Assembly: GCF_042665525.1 (NCBI RefSeq)
Contig: NZ_JBHTCQ010000002.1
Location: 310,001 to 374,000, forward strand
Direction: 5' to 3'
Origin: Allobogoriella alba
GTDB lineage: Bacteria > Actinomycetota > Actinomycetes > Actinomycetales > Actinomycetaceae
DNA: 64,000 nucleotides
The translations under genes and the position numbers were made by a program. The notes beneath the pieces were generated by a model. It saw nothing but the letters and a program-made list of their open reading frames with translations. It searched no databases and had not been told where the DNA came from. Below are positions 25,953 to 34,641 of this stretch, in pieces (the first letter of the stretch is position 1; the number at the start of each line of letters is the position of its first letter).

Positions 25953-27686
25953 TCAGCGGGTCCGTGGCACCGAGCCGCGGACGTCCTCGGCCTGGAGGAA
26001 GCGGAAGTCGACCCCGGCCTCGGCCTGGGTGACCTCCTCCAGGAAGAGCTTTCGGTAGCCCCGGCCCCCGGTCGGCACCGTCTGCGGAGTCTCGCCCGCG
26101 CGTCGCGCGAGCTCCTCGTCCGAGACCTCGACCTCGATGGCGCGGTCGCGGACGCTGAGGCGGACGACGTCGCCCGTGCGCACGTGCGCCAGCGGTCCGC
26201 CGACCGCCGCCTCAGGGGAGACGTGCAGAACGATCGTGCCCGCCGCGGTACCGGACATCCGGCCGTCGGACAGCCGGACCATGTCTCGGACGCCCTGGCG
26301 GGCGAGCTTCTTCGGGATCGGGATGTAGCCCGCCTCGGGCATCCCCGGTGCGCCGACGGGTCCGATGCCCTTCAGGACGAGGACGTCGTCAGCGGTCACG
26401 TCGAGATCGTCGTCGTCGATCCGTGCCGCGAGGTCCGCGGAGCCCTCGAAGACGACGGCGCGGCCGCGGTGCTCCAGCAGGTCCGGTGACGCGGCCGCCC
26501 GCTTGATGATGGCGCCCGACGGCGCGAGATTGCCGCGGAGGACCGCGATGCTCCCGGCCGGGTAGATCGGGTTCTCCCGCGGCCGGATGACGTCCTGGGG
26601 GAACGGCGTGAAGGCGTCGATCTCCTCGCCGACGGTCCGGCCGGTGACGGTCATGATGTCGCGGTCGAGCAGGTCGCCAAGCTGGTGCAGGAGCATCGGG
26701 ACGCCGCCCGCCCGGTGGAAGTCCTCCATGTAGTGGCTTCCCGCCGGCTTGAGGTTCACCAGCACCGGCGTCTCCTCGCTCATCCGGTCGAACGCGTCGA
26801 GGTCGAGCGAGAGGCCGAGGCGACCGGCGACGGCGGCGAGGTGGACGATCCCGTTGGTGGACCCGCCGATGGCGAGCATCACCCGCAGCGCGTTCTCGAA
26901 CGCGGCCGGGGTGAGGATCTGCTCGATGCCCACGCCGTCCTGGGCCAGGCCCACCGCCCGTGTCCCGGTCATCTCGGCGATCCGCATCCGGTCGGCGGTC
27001 ACCGCCGGGGGAGAGGCGCTGCCCGGCAGGGCGATGCCGAGCGCCTCGCTCACGCACGCCATGGTCGAGGCCGTGCCCATCACCGAGCAGGTGCCCACGC
27101 TGCCGACGAGGCGGGAGTTGACCTCGTCGATCTCCTCCTGGTCGATCTCCTCCGCGCGGTAGCGGCCCCAGAAGGCCCGGCAGTCGGTGCAGGCCCCGAC
27201 GCGCTCGCCGCGGTGCCCGCCGGTGAGCATCGACCCGGTGACCAGCTGGATCGCCGGAACGCCCGCGGAGGCGGCGCCCATGAGCTGGGCGGGGACCGTC
27301 TTGTCGCACCCGCCGATGAGGACCACGGCGTCCACGGGCAGCGCGCGGATCATCTCCTCGGTGTCCATGGACATGAGATTGCGCAGGTACATGCTGGTCG
27401 GGTTCGAGAAGCTCTCGTGGAGGGAGATCGTCGGGAACTCCACGGGAAGCCCGCCGGCCAGCATGACGCCCCGCTTCACCGCCTCCACGAGCTGCGGGAC
27501 GTTGCCGTGGCACGGGTTGAACCCGCTGCCGGTGTCCACGATGCCGACGACGGTGCGGTCGAGCGCGTCGTCGGTGTAGCCGGCGCCCTTGATGAACGCC
27601 TTGCGCAGGAAGAGCGAGAACCCCGGGTCCCCGTAGTTGGGAAGGCCGCGGGTGATGCCCTCGGCGGACGTGCTCTTCCTCGTCAT
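25953..27686 (-). CDS. IlvD/Edd-family dehydratase (sugar-acid type)
   Basis: The 577-residue Fe-S dehydratase has conserved Cys residues in FNPCHGN (~60), GGCDKT (~127) and GTCSVMGTAST (~199), which bind the cluster. The family covers dihydroxy-acid, phosphogluconate and aldonate dehydratases. Linkage to a GntP permease and a GntR regulator favours a sugar-acid dehydratase over a biosynthetic ilvD. Start ATG 27686 has the ribosome-binding site GGAAGAG; the longer frame (27767) would span the operator palindrome. It is divergent from gntR. Confidence 0.9.
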   Translation of the reverse strand: MTRKSTSAEGITRGLPNYGDPGFSLFLRKAFIKGAGYTDDALDRTVVGIVDTGSGFNPCHGNVPQLVEAVKRGVMLAGGLPVEFPTISLHESFSNPTSMYLRNLMSMDTEEMIRALPVDAVVLIGGCDKTVPAQLMGAASAGVPAIQLVTGSMLTGGHRGERVGACTDCRAFWGRYRAEEIDQEEIDEVNSRLVGSVGTCSVMGTASTMACVSEALGIALPGSASPPAVTADRMRIAEMTGTRAVGLAQDGVGIEQILTPAAFENALRVMLAIGGSTNGIVHLAAVAGRLGLSLDLDAFDRMSEETPVLVNLKPAGSHYMEDFHRAGGVPMLLHQLGDLLDRDIMTVTGRTVGEEIDAFTPFPQDVIRPRENPIYPAGSIAVLRGNLAPSGAIIKRAAASPDLLEHRGRAVVFEGSADLAARIDDDDLDVTADDVLVLKGIGPVGAPGMPEAGYIPIPKKLARQGVRDMVRLSDGRMSGTAAGTIVLHVSPEAAVGGPLAHVRTGDVVRLSVRDRAIEVEVSDEELARRAGETPQTVPTGGRGYRKLFLEEVTQAEAGVDFRFLQAEDVRGSVPRTR

Positions 27687-27700
27687 CTCTTCCGCGACCT

Positions 27701-27714
27701 CATTATCGATAATG
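27701..27714. promoter_or_regulatory. Perfect palindromic operator between ilvD-type gene and gntR
   Basis: CATTATCGATAATG is a perfect 14-bp palindrome in an unusually A/T-rich stretch, 15 nt upstream of the dehydratase start. It sits in the divergent intergenic region, where the neighbouring GntR (FCD) protein would be expected to bind and repress the dehydratase-permease operon. Confidence 0.6.
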
Positions 27715-27823
27715 TTGGTGATAACGATCGGTCGCTGAGTCAACCACGTGGGCGGTGAGGCAGGCAAACGGCATGCGAAACTGCTTCCTCCGACCGACGA
27801 ACGACCCGAGAGGATGGCCGCGG

Positions 27824-28447
27824 GTGTCCCTGCTCGAGCAGCTGGAGGAGGAGATCGTCCTCGGGCTGCGCTACCCGCGCGAGAGACTCGTCGAGGACGA
27901 CCTGATGCGCGACTTCGGCGCTAAGCGCCATGTCGTGCGCAGCGCCCTCGTCGAGCTCGAGAACCGGGGGCTCGTCGAGCGCCGCCCTAACGTCGGCGCG
28001 TTCGTCAAGGCGCACACCGCCAAGGAGGTGCGCGACCTCTACGCCGTGCGGGAGCTGCTGGAGACCCACTGCGCGAGCCTGATCCAGGTGCCGGTCTCGC
28101 AGGACCGGGTCGAGGAGCTGCTGGAGATCCAGCAGCAGCACGACGACGCGATCGCCGCCGAGGACCTGCGGGCCGTGGTGCGCGCCAACACGGCCTTCCA
28201 CCAGGCGCTGTTCGCCCTGGCCGACAACGACGTGCTGGTCGCCGCGATCCGTCGACACGCCCAGATGGCCTACCCGATCAGGTCCGTCACGGTGACCAGC
28301 CCCGAGTTCCTCAGCCGCAGCCGGGACGAGCACTGGCAGATGATCCGTGCCCTGCAGGACGGTGACACCGCCGGCCTGGCGGAGGTGTGCCGGGCCCACC
28401 TGCTTCCGTCGCGCGACGCGTATCTCAGGCGGCTGGGGCCCGGGTAG
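27824..28447 (+). CDS. GntR-family (FCD) transcriptional regulator
   Basis: The N-terminal winged helix spans residues ~1-65 (DLMRDFGAKRHVVRSALVELENRGLVERRPNVGAFV). The all-helical FCD ligand domain follows to ~205, with the metal-site pattern of Asp/His residues (NTAFHQALF, EHWQMIRAL, CRAHL). The start was set at GTG 27824, eight nt after GAGAGGA. A longer start (27755) adds 23 residues unlike the family. It is divergent from the dehydratase-GntP operon and likely represses it until a sugar acid binds. Confidence 0.9.
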   Translation: MSLLEQLEEEIVLGLRYPRERLVEDDLMRDFGAKRHVVRSALVELENRGLVERRPNVGAFVKAHTAKEVRDLYAVRELLETHCASLIQVPVSQDRVEELLEIQQQHDDAIAAEDLRAVVRANTAFHQALFALADNDVLVAAIRRHAQMAYPIRSVTVTSPEFLSRSRDEHWQMIRALQDGDTAGLAEVCRAHLLPSRDAYLRRLGPG

Positions 28448-28465
28448 GGATGGGTCCGAGAGTCG

Positions 28466-29266
28466 TCACCAGCAACAGAAGCCACCATCAACCAGGAGAT
28501 CGACGCCTGTGCAGAACGATGCGGCAGACGAGAGGAGGAACACCGTGGGGCCGGCGATCTCCTCGGGCTCGGCCATGCGCTGCATGGGCGTCTCCGACGC
28601 GAACTGGCTCATTTGGTCGGCGACCTCCGGACGGGTGTTCATCGGGGTGGCCGTGTAGCCAGGGCTGATCGCATTGACCCGTACGCCACGATCTGCCCAC
28701 TCCGCCGCGAGTGACTTGGTCAGGTGCTGAACAGCCGCCTTGGCGCTGTTGTAGTGGACCTGCTTAAGACCTCGGTTGGCGATCGTGCCCGACATCGACG
28801 CGATGTTCACGATGGAGCCGCGCCCACGTGCCAGCAATGCCCGACCCTGGGCCTGGCAGCTCAGGAAGACGCCGGTGACGTCGACGTCGTACAGCGTCTG
28901 CCACTGTTCGAGGGGCATGTCTTCGGCTGGAGCAGCGTTGGCGATCCCCGCGGCGTTGACGGCGAGCTCGAGCGGGCCGAGGGTGTCCTCAATTCGTTGA
29001 ACGGCCTCGGTGAGCTGGTCGAGCGACGTGACGTCGCACGCAACCGCGAGGGCGGATGCGTCGTGCGCCTCGATCGCGGCGGTCGTCTCGGACATGTCGA
29101 CTCCGGGCCGGTCCAGACACGCGACGTGCGCCCCGGACGCGGCCATCCCGATCGCCGCAGCCTGTCCGATTCCGCTCGCCGCCCCTGTCACCAGGCCGAC
29201 CTGCCCCGCGAGCGAGAAATCAACTCCTCGGGACTTCAACGAGTGCGTCCGACTGGTCTCCATCAT
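28466..29266 (-). CDS. Short-chain dehydrogenase/reductase (sugar/polyol type)
   Basis: The 266-residue SDR has the NAD(P) motif TGAASGIGQA (~27), NAAGIAN (~103) and the active-site HYNSAKAA (Y-x-x-x-K, ~175). It is the last gene of the sugar operon, and its start overlaps the upstream SorC gene by 47 nt. GGAGAGG lies 7 nt before ATG 29266 and supports that start. It likely interconverts a polyol and a ketose for the kinase encoded upstream. Confidence 0.9.
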   Translation of the reverse strand: MMETSRTHSLKSRGVDFSLAGQVGLVTGAASGIGQAAAIGMAASGAHVACLDRPGVDMSETTAAIEAHDASALAVACDVTSLDQLTEAVQRIEDTLGPLELAVNAAGIANAAPAEDMPLEQWQTLYDVDVTGVFLSCQAQGRALLARGRGSIVNIASMSGTIANRGLKQVHYNSAKAAVQHLTKSLAAEWADRGVRVNAISPGYTATPMNTRPEVADQMSQFASETPMQRMAEPEEIAGPTVFLLSSAASFCTGVDLLVDGGFCCW

Positions 29267-30275
29267 CAATTGCCTCTCCGCCAATCTCGTCGACGAGACC
29301 GTGCGCCGTGTTCTCGTCGGTGATGAGCACGTTCACCCATCCGCCACGCAGTACCGCGCGGATCGCTTCCAACTTGCCCGGTCCTCCAGCGACTCCGACT
29401 CGTCTGGGGATCTCCTTGAATGCTCCGGCCCCGATCCCGACGACTCGCTGATCCAGGTCCGTGCTCAGGTGGGTGCCCTCGGGATCGACGAACTTGAGTA
29501 CGACGTCGCCGACGGCACCGAGCTCCCGGAGGGCGTCCATCTCCTCGGCCGGCACCGAGTTGCCCGACCGCAGCAGGAGGGGGGACGGGTCAAGACTGCC
29601 GATGCCTACGAGTGCCACGGTCAGCGCACTCCACATGCCTGCCGTGCGTGCCACCTGAGCATCCTCGAGGAGCGCGTCACGGACCGCGCGCGATGACACC
29701 AGACCCGGCGCCTGCAGGAAGTAGGGTTCGGCGCCCGTCACCTCGCTGAGGCGAGAGGCGAGCCGTGTCGCATCGAACTGCACCTCGGGTCGCCCGACAC
29801 CACCCAGCAGCTGGACGACAGCCTGGGCCGACCGGGTTCGCGACTTCGTCATCGCGTCGACAGCCTCGAGCAACGTCTCCGACCATGACGAGATTCCGAC
29901 GACATCTGCGCCGGTGAGCGTCGCCTCGATGTACTTGCCCGCCACGCCGCCGATCGCGGCGAGCAGGGCCCGATCGGTGATTCCCTGTGTGTGCACGACG
30001 ACCACGTCGAGCAGGCCGTACCGGTCCCTGACTGCGTCCTCCAGCTCAGGTTCCAGGCCTGCGGGCGGGATCACCGAGATGCGGACGATCTCCCGGTCAT
30101 GTGCCTCCTTGAGGAGGCGGGAGACACGTGATTGGGACATGTGCAGCTGGTTGGCTATGGTCGGCTGCCGCAGACCCGACTCGTAGTACAGGCGAGCCAC
30201 TTTCGTCACCAGCTCGAGGTCTCCCTGGCTCCTCGCACCTCGCGAGCGGTGTCGCTTGGCCGGGATGTCGTTCAC
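29220..30275 (-). CDS. SorC-family sugar-binding transcriptional regulator
   Basis: The 351-residue protein has an N-terminal helix-turn-helix (residues ~25-60, YYESGLRQPTIANQLHMSQSRVSRLL). The SorC phosphosugar-binding domain follows (~90-345). Members respond to a phosphorylated sugar and control their own catabolic operon. The gene sits 21 nt after the ABC ATPase gene and is probably transcribed with it, giving feedback control by a kinase product. Confidence 0.93.
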   Translation of the reverse strand: MNDIPAKRHRSRGARSQGDLELVTKVARLYYESGLRQPTIANQLHMSQSRVSRLLKEAHDREIVRISVIPPAGLEPELEDAVRDRYGLLDVVVVHTQGITDRALLAAIGGVAGKYIEATLTGADVVGISSWSETLLEAVDAMTKSRTRSAQAVVQLLGGVGRPEVQFDATRLASRLSEVTGAEPYFLQAPGLVSSRAVRDALLEDAQVARTAGMWSALTVALVGIGSLDPSPLLLRSGNSVPAEEMDALRELGAVGDVVLKFVDPEGTHLSTDLDQRVVGIGAGAFKEIPRRVGVAGGPGKLEAIRAVLRGGWVNVLITDENTAHGLVDEIGGEAIDDGDQSDALVEVPRS

Positions 30276-30296
30276 GAGCTCGCCTCCGTCGTCCTG

Positions 30297-31775
30297 CTAG
30301 ACCGTTGCCAGTGCCATGATGCGCTCCGGTGTCATCTCTGACCGTTCGATGATTCCTTGCTGAGCACCCTGCGCGAGAACCATGATCCGGTGCGACAACC
30401 CCATCACCTCCTCCAGGTCGGAGCTGACAACGACGACCGCGAGTCCTTGCTCCGCAAGCCCTCGGACGACGTCGTAGATCGCGGCGCGCGCGCCGACGTC
30501 GATGCCCCGGGTCGGCTCGTCCAGCAGGACGACCCTGGGACCGAGCTCGAGCCACTTGCCGATGACGACCTTCTGCTGGTTACCGCCAGACAATGCCTCC
30601 GCTCGTGTCTCCGACCTGCCTTTGATCTTCATGGAGTTGATCACGCGCTGACCAAGCTGGGCGACCCGGGACCGGTCGATCCGGCCATGGCGCATCACCT
30701 TGGAGAAGTTCGTCAGCATCGTGTTGTCACCGACGGTGAGGTCGGCAACGAGGCCATGATGACGGCGGTCCTCCGGGACGAGCACGACGCCGTTCGTGAT
30801 GGCTTCTGGCACCGAACCGGTGCGGATCCGCCGACCGGAGACCCGGACGCTGCCCGCGGTTGCCTGGTCTGCGCCGGCAATTGCCCGAACGAGTTCCGTC
30901 CGACCTGCGCCGACGATGCCCGCAATCCCGACGACCTCTCCCGCCCTGACTGAGAACGTCACGTCCCGGAAACGGTCGTCCGCCCCCGTGAGTCCCTCGA
31001 CTTCGAGGACGACGTCCTCGGCCGGGTCGGGCATTCGGGGGAAGAGGCGGTCCACGGAGCGCCCCACCATCTCCGTAACCAGTCGATCCACCTCGACATC
31101 GCTGCTCTCATGCTCGGCGACCTTCCGCCCGTCCCGCAGCACGACGATGCGATCCGCGATCGTCCTGATCTCGGCCAGTCGATGGCTAACGTAGATGAAC
31201 GAGTGACCTCGTTCCTTCAGCTCACGGATCCTGCTGAACAGCGCTTCCGTCTCGCTCTGACCCAGGGCGGCCGTCGGCTCGTCGAGGATCAGTAACTTGG
31301 CGTTCTGAGCGAGCGCCTTCGCGATCTCGACCTGCTGCTGTGCAGCCACGCTCAGATGGCGGACCAGGGTCTCCGGGTCCGGCTGGAAGCCCAGGCTCTG
31401 CAGGACCTCGGCAGCCTCGGCGAGGAGGCGCCTGTGGTCGACGAACCCGTGCGCCCCGGTGGGCCAGCGCCCGATGACGACGTTCTCAGCGGCGCTGAGC
31501 TCGGGCAACAGCCGCATCTCCTGATGGATGAGGGCGACGCCTGCCTCGAGCGCAGATCCGGGAGAGGGCGGGCGATAACGCTCGCCGAGCCACGTCATCT
31601 CGCCCGCGCTGGGTTCGGTCAGCCCGGCGAGGATCCCGGCGAGTGTCGACTTGCCGGCTCCGTTCTCGCCGAGGAGCGCGACCACCTCTCCGGGGCCCAC
31701 GTCGAGATCGACGTCGTCGAGCGCCTGCGTCCCTGGGTAAGCCTTGCTCACGCCACTGATGCTGAGGCCACTCAC
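30297..31775 (-). CDS. Ribose-type sugar ABC importer, double ATPase
   Basis: The 492-residue RbsA-like protein has two nucleotide-binding domains. The first has Walker A GENGAGKS (~37) and Walker B LLILDEPTAAL (~160). The second has the signature ALSGGNQQKV (~398) and GPRVVLLDEPTRGID (~418). The degenerate Walker A of the second domain is normal for this family. The GTG start overlaps the binding-protein stop by 4 nt. Confidence 0.95.
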   Translation of the reverse strand: MSGLSISGVSKAYPGTQALDDVDLDVGPGEVVALLGENGAGKSTLAGILAGLTEPSAGEMTWLGERYRPPSPGSALEAGVALIHQEMRLLPELSAAENVVIGRWPTGAHGFVDHRRLLAEAAEVLQSLGFQPDPETLVRHLSVAAQQQVEIAKALAQNAKLLILDEPTAALGQSETEALFSRIRELKERGHSFIYVSHRLAEIRTIADRIVVLRDGRKVAEHESSDVEVDRLVTEMVGRSVDRLFPRMPDPAEDVVLEVEGLTGADDRFRDVTFSVRAGEVVGIAGIVGAGRTELVRAIAGADQATAGSVRVSGRRIRTGSVPEAITNGVVLVPEDRRHHGLVADLTVGDNTMLTNFSKVMRHGRIDRSRVAQLGQRVINSMKIKGRSETRAEALSGGNQQKVVIGKWLELGPRVVLLDEPTRGIDVGARAAIYDVVRGLAEQGLAVVVVSSDLEEVMGLSHRIMVLAQGAQQGIIERSEMTPERIMALATV

Positions 31776-32716
31776 GGGTGCTCCTCGATGAACTCCTCGA
31801 CATTCTCCGGAGTGGTGAGGATCCCTTCCTGCAACTGTTCGGCCGGGAGGTCTTCGCCGTTCACCAGCTGGATGGCGGAATCGAACGCGAGCCTGCCCAT
31901 GTGCTGTGTCTGCTGCGTGATGGTGGCATCGATGACGCCATCCCGAACGGCCTCCAGACCGGCGACATCGCCGTCGAATCCGACGATGAGGATGTCCTCG
32001 CGTGAGTATCCCGCTCCGCGGGCAGCCTGCGCGGCGCCGAGTGCCAGCGCGTCAGCTCGACCGAAGAAGATGTCGATGTCCGGGTTGGACTGCAGCATGT
32101 CCTGAGCAATGTCGAACCCCTCGTCCTGGTGCCAGCCCTCGGAGGCCTGCCGGGCGACTTCTTCGATGTTCGAGTCTTCGAGAGCCGCCTCGAACCCCTC
32201 GTTCCGCGCGATCTCCGGAGTGGTTCCGATCTGTCCCTGGATGACGCCGAGCCGACCCTCCCCGCCGGTCTGCTCGACCACCCAGTCGCCCAGCTCCCGG
32301 GCGGCCGCCACACTGTCGGTGGCGATGAAGGTGTCTCCCGGCGCGTCCTCCGGATTGCGGTCCACGGACACGACGGGGATGCCGGCCTCGCGTGCGTCGC
32401 GGACAGGCACCGATGCAGCAGTAGCACCGGCGGGGATGTAGATGATCGCGTCGACCTGCTGTGTGATGAAGTCTTGAACCTGACTGACCTGGCGGGAGGC
32501 ATCACCACCGGCATCAGCCAGCACGATCTCGACCCCCTCGGCCTCGCCCTTGGCCTGCACGGCCTCACGGATCTGGTTGAAGAAGTCGGCTTGTTGATTC
32601 GCCACCGCGAGGCCGATCGTGACCTGCTCATCGTCGGACTCGGCGGTGAGCGCACATCCGGTGACCATGCTGGCCACACCGGCCACCACGGCCATTGCTG
32701 TCAGTCGCTTTGTCAT
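31772..32716 (-). CDS. Ribose-type sugar-binding lipoprotein
   Basis: The 314-residue periplasmic-binding protein (type 1 fold, RbsB-like) has a lipoprotein signal ending in VTGC. The mature sequence starts the sugar-binding fold with TIGLAVANQQADFFNQI and has the hinge block DTFIATDSVAAARELG (~135). ATG 32716 follows an excellent GAGGGAGAG site, so the longer upstream frame is rejected. It delivers the sugar or polyol to the permease encoded upstream. Confidence 0.93.
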   Translation of the reverse strand: MTKRLTAMAVVAGVASMVTGCALTAESDDEQVTIGLAVANQQADFFNQIREAVQAKGEAEGVEIVLADAGGDASRQVSQVQDFITQQVDAIIYIPAGATAASVPVRDAREAGIPVVSVDRNPEDAPGDTFIATDSVAAARELGDWVVEQTGGEGRLGVIQGQIGTTPEIARNEGFEAALEDSNIEEVARQASEGWHQDEGFDIAQDMLQSNPDIDIFFGRADALALGAAQAARGAGYSREDILIVGFDGDVAGLEAVRDGVIDATITQQTQHMGRLAFDSAIQLVNGEDLPAEQLQEGILTTPENVEEFIEEHP

Positions 32717-32760
32717 GATCTCTCCCTCGAGACGTCGTGCTTGGGACGGCTTGGAAATGG

Positions 32761-33759
32761 CTATTTGTTTCGCTGGCGGAGGATGTCCGCCATCACGGCG
32801 AGCGCGATGACGACGCCGATGAAGATCTGCTGCATGAATGGCGAGACGCCCAGCAGATTGAGTCCGTTGCGGAGGATGCCCATGATCAGGACTCCGGCGA
32901 TCGTCCCGGCCATGCGTCCGGTCCCGCCGCTGAGGCTTGCGCCGCCGATGACGACCGCCGCGATGACGTCGAGCTCGAGGGCGGTGCCGGCCGACGGTTG
33001 GGAGGAGTCGAGCCGGGTGGCCAGAACCACGCCAGCCACGCCAGCCAGCAGACCGGTCCAGACATAGGTCATCGTCACGATGCGACGGACCTTGATGCCG
33101 GCGAGACGTGCAACCTCCTTGCCGCCGCCGATCGCGTAGAGGGAGCGGCCGCCGGGCCGATAGCGCAGGTACAGGCCACCGATGATGAATGCGAGCACCA
33201 TCACGACGGTTGTTACCGAGAGGAACCCGAGGAATCCCGATGAGGACAGTCTGAAGAACCAGTCCGGGTAGCCCACGATCTGCTGGCCGTCGGTGATCAG
33301 GTTCGCCAACCCGCGAGCGACCGACAGCATGGCCAGTGTCGCGATGAACGGTGGAAGCTTGGCGACCGTGACGCCGAGCCCGTTGATGAGGCCACACAGG
33401 CCGCCCACCGCGATTGCAGCGAAGATGGCGAGCCAGGTGGGAAGCCCACCGGCGTGTGACAGCCAGCCGAGCACCATCGTCGAGAGGGCCAGTACCGAAC
33501 CGACTGAGAGGTCAATGCCACCGGCGATGATCACCATGGTGGCGCCGACGGCGATGATCGCGAGGACTGTGACTTGGTCGAGAATGTTGAGAAAGTTGTT
33601 CACGGAGAAGAATCCGGGCGTCGTCAAGGACAGGACGACGAACAGGACTCCGAGTCCCGCGAAGGCACCGCCAGAGCCGGCGAGTCGGGAACGCAAGGTC
33701 CCCCGAGCGTCGGGCGGACGCTCGAGGTCCAGCTGGCTTGGGGCTTGGGTCTGAGACAT
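32761..33759 (-). CDS. Ribose-type sugar ABC importer permease
   Basis: The 332-residue RbsC-like permease has about nine to ten hydrophobic segments and the family block GGIDLSVGSVLALS (~residue 80). The cytoplasmic N-terminus is charged. It lies between the SDR and the binding-protein gene with ~45-nt gaps on each side, consistent with one operon. Confidence 0.94.
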   Translation of the reverse strand: MSQTQAPSQLDLERPPDARGTLRSRLAGSGGAFAGLGVLFVVLSLTTPGFFSVNNFLNILDQVTVLAIIAVGATMVIIAGGIDLSVGSVLALSTMVLGWLSHAGGLPTWLAIFAAIAVGGLCGLINGLGVTVAKLPPFIATLAMLSVARGLANLITDGQQIVGYPDWFFRLSSSGFLGFLSVTTVVMVLAFIIGGLYLRYRPGGRSLYAIGGGKEVARLAGIKVRRIVTMTYVWTGLLAGVAGVVLATRLDSSQPSAGTALELDVIAAVVIGGASLSGGTGRMAGTIAGVLIMGILRNGLNLLGVSPFMQQIFIGVVIALAVMADILRQRNK

Positions 33760-33805
33760 GGGTCGCTCCGTTGCGTGGTCGGAAGGGGGACCAAGTTGCG
33801 ACGGC

Positions 33806-34615
33806 CTAGTTCATGAACATGCCGCCATCGACGTTGAGTGCCTGGCCGGTGATGTAGCTACCGGCATCTGACGCGAGGAACAGCAGGGCATTGGCGATGT
33901 CACCCTCGGTGGCCGCCCTACCGAGCGGGATGCTGGCGATGGCCTCGGCGACATACTCTCCGGGCTCGTACCCACCGAATAGTCGGCCCCACTCGCGGTC
34001 GTTGTACTCCCACATCGGTGTCTCGACGATGCCGGGGCAATACGCGTTGACGCGGATGTTGTCGGGCGCGAGCTCCTTCGCCAGGGACTGCGTCATACCG
34101 ACGACCCCGAACTTGGATGCCGCGTAGCTCGGTGTGTACATAAAGCCCTGGCGGGCCTGGCCAGAGGCGGCGTTGAGGATCGTTCCGCCCCCAGCACGTC
34201 GGATCAGCGGGTGCGCCTCCCGGATGGCGGTGAACTGTCCGGTCGTGTTGACGGCCAGCACCCGGGCGAAGTCGTCCGTCGTGGTCTCGGCGAGCTTCTT
34301 GATCGAGATGATGCCGGCGTTGTTGACCAGCACGTCGAGCTTGCCCCACGTGTCACCGACACGCTCGAACACCGCCCGCACGCTGGTCGCGTCCAAGACG
34401 TCCGCTACAGCACTCTCCACGGTGAGTCCGACGGCGGACAGACGCTTGGACGTCTCGTGGACCGAGTCATCGAGGTCGGTGAGAAGCACGTCGGCGCCGC
34501 ACCCGGCGAACGCTTCGGCGACCGTTGCTCCGATGCCACGCGCGCCGCCCATGACGACGGCCGTCTTCCCGGCGAAGTGTCCTTCGAAGATCTGTGAGTA
34601 GGCGTTCTGCGACAT
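33806..34615 (-). CDS. Short-chain dehydrogenase/reductase (polyol dehydrogenase type)
   Basis: The 269-residue SDR has MGGARGIGATV (~22), LVNNAGIISI (~99) and the catalytic YAASKFG (~170). The C-terminal GQALNVDGGMFMN is typical of polyol/sugar dehydrogenases. ATG 34615 is preceded by GAGAGGAA. Its place just after the kinase gene suggests that it oxidises an imported polyol to the ketose that is phosphorylated. Confidence 0.92.
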   Translation of the reverse strand: MSQNAYSQIFEGHFAGKTAVVMGGARGIGATVAEAFAGCGADVLLTDLDDSVHETSKRLSAVGLTVESAVADVLDATSVRAVFERVGDTWGKLDVLVNNAGIISIKKLAETTTDDFARVLAVNTTGQFTAIREAHPLIRRAGGGTILNAASGQARQGFMYTPSYAASKFGVVGMTQSLAKELAPDNIRVNAYCPGIVETPMWEYNDREWGRLFGGYEPGEYVAEAIASIPLGRAATEGDIANALLFLASDAGSYITGQALNVDGGMFMN

Positions 34616-34641
34616 GAGGTGTTCCTCTCTCGACGTCGTGG

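Noticed and set aside
31772..33397. Longer frame upstream of the sugar-binding lipoprotein
   Set aside because: It overlaps the permease gene; ATG 32716 has an excellent ribosome-binding site and starts a lipoprotein signal.
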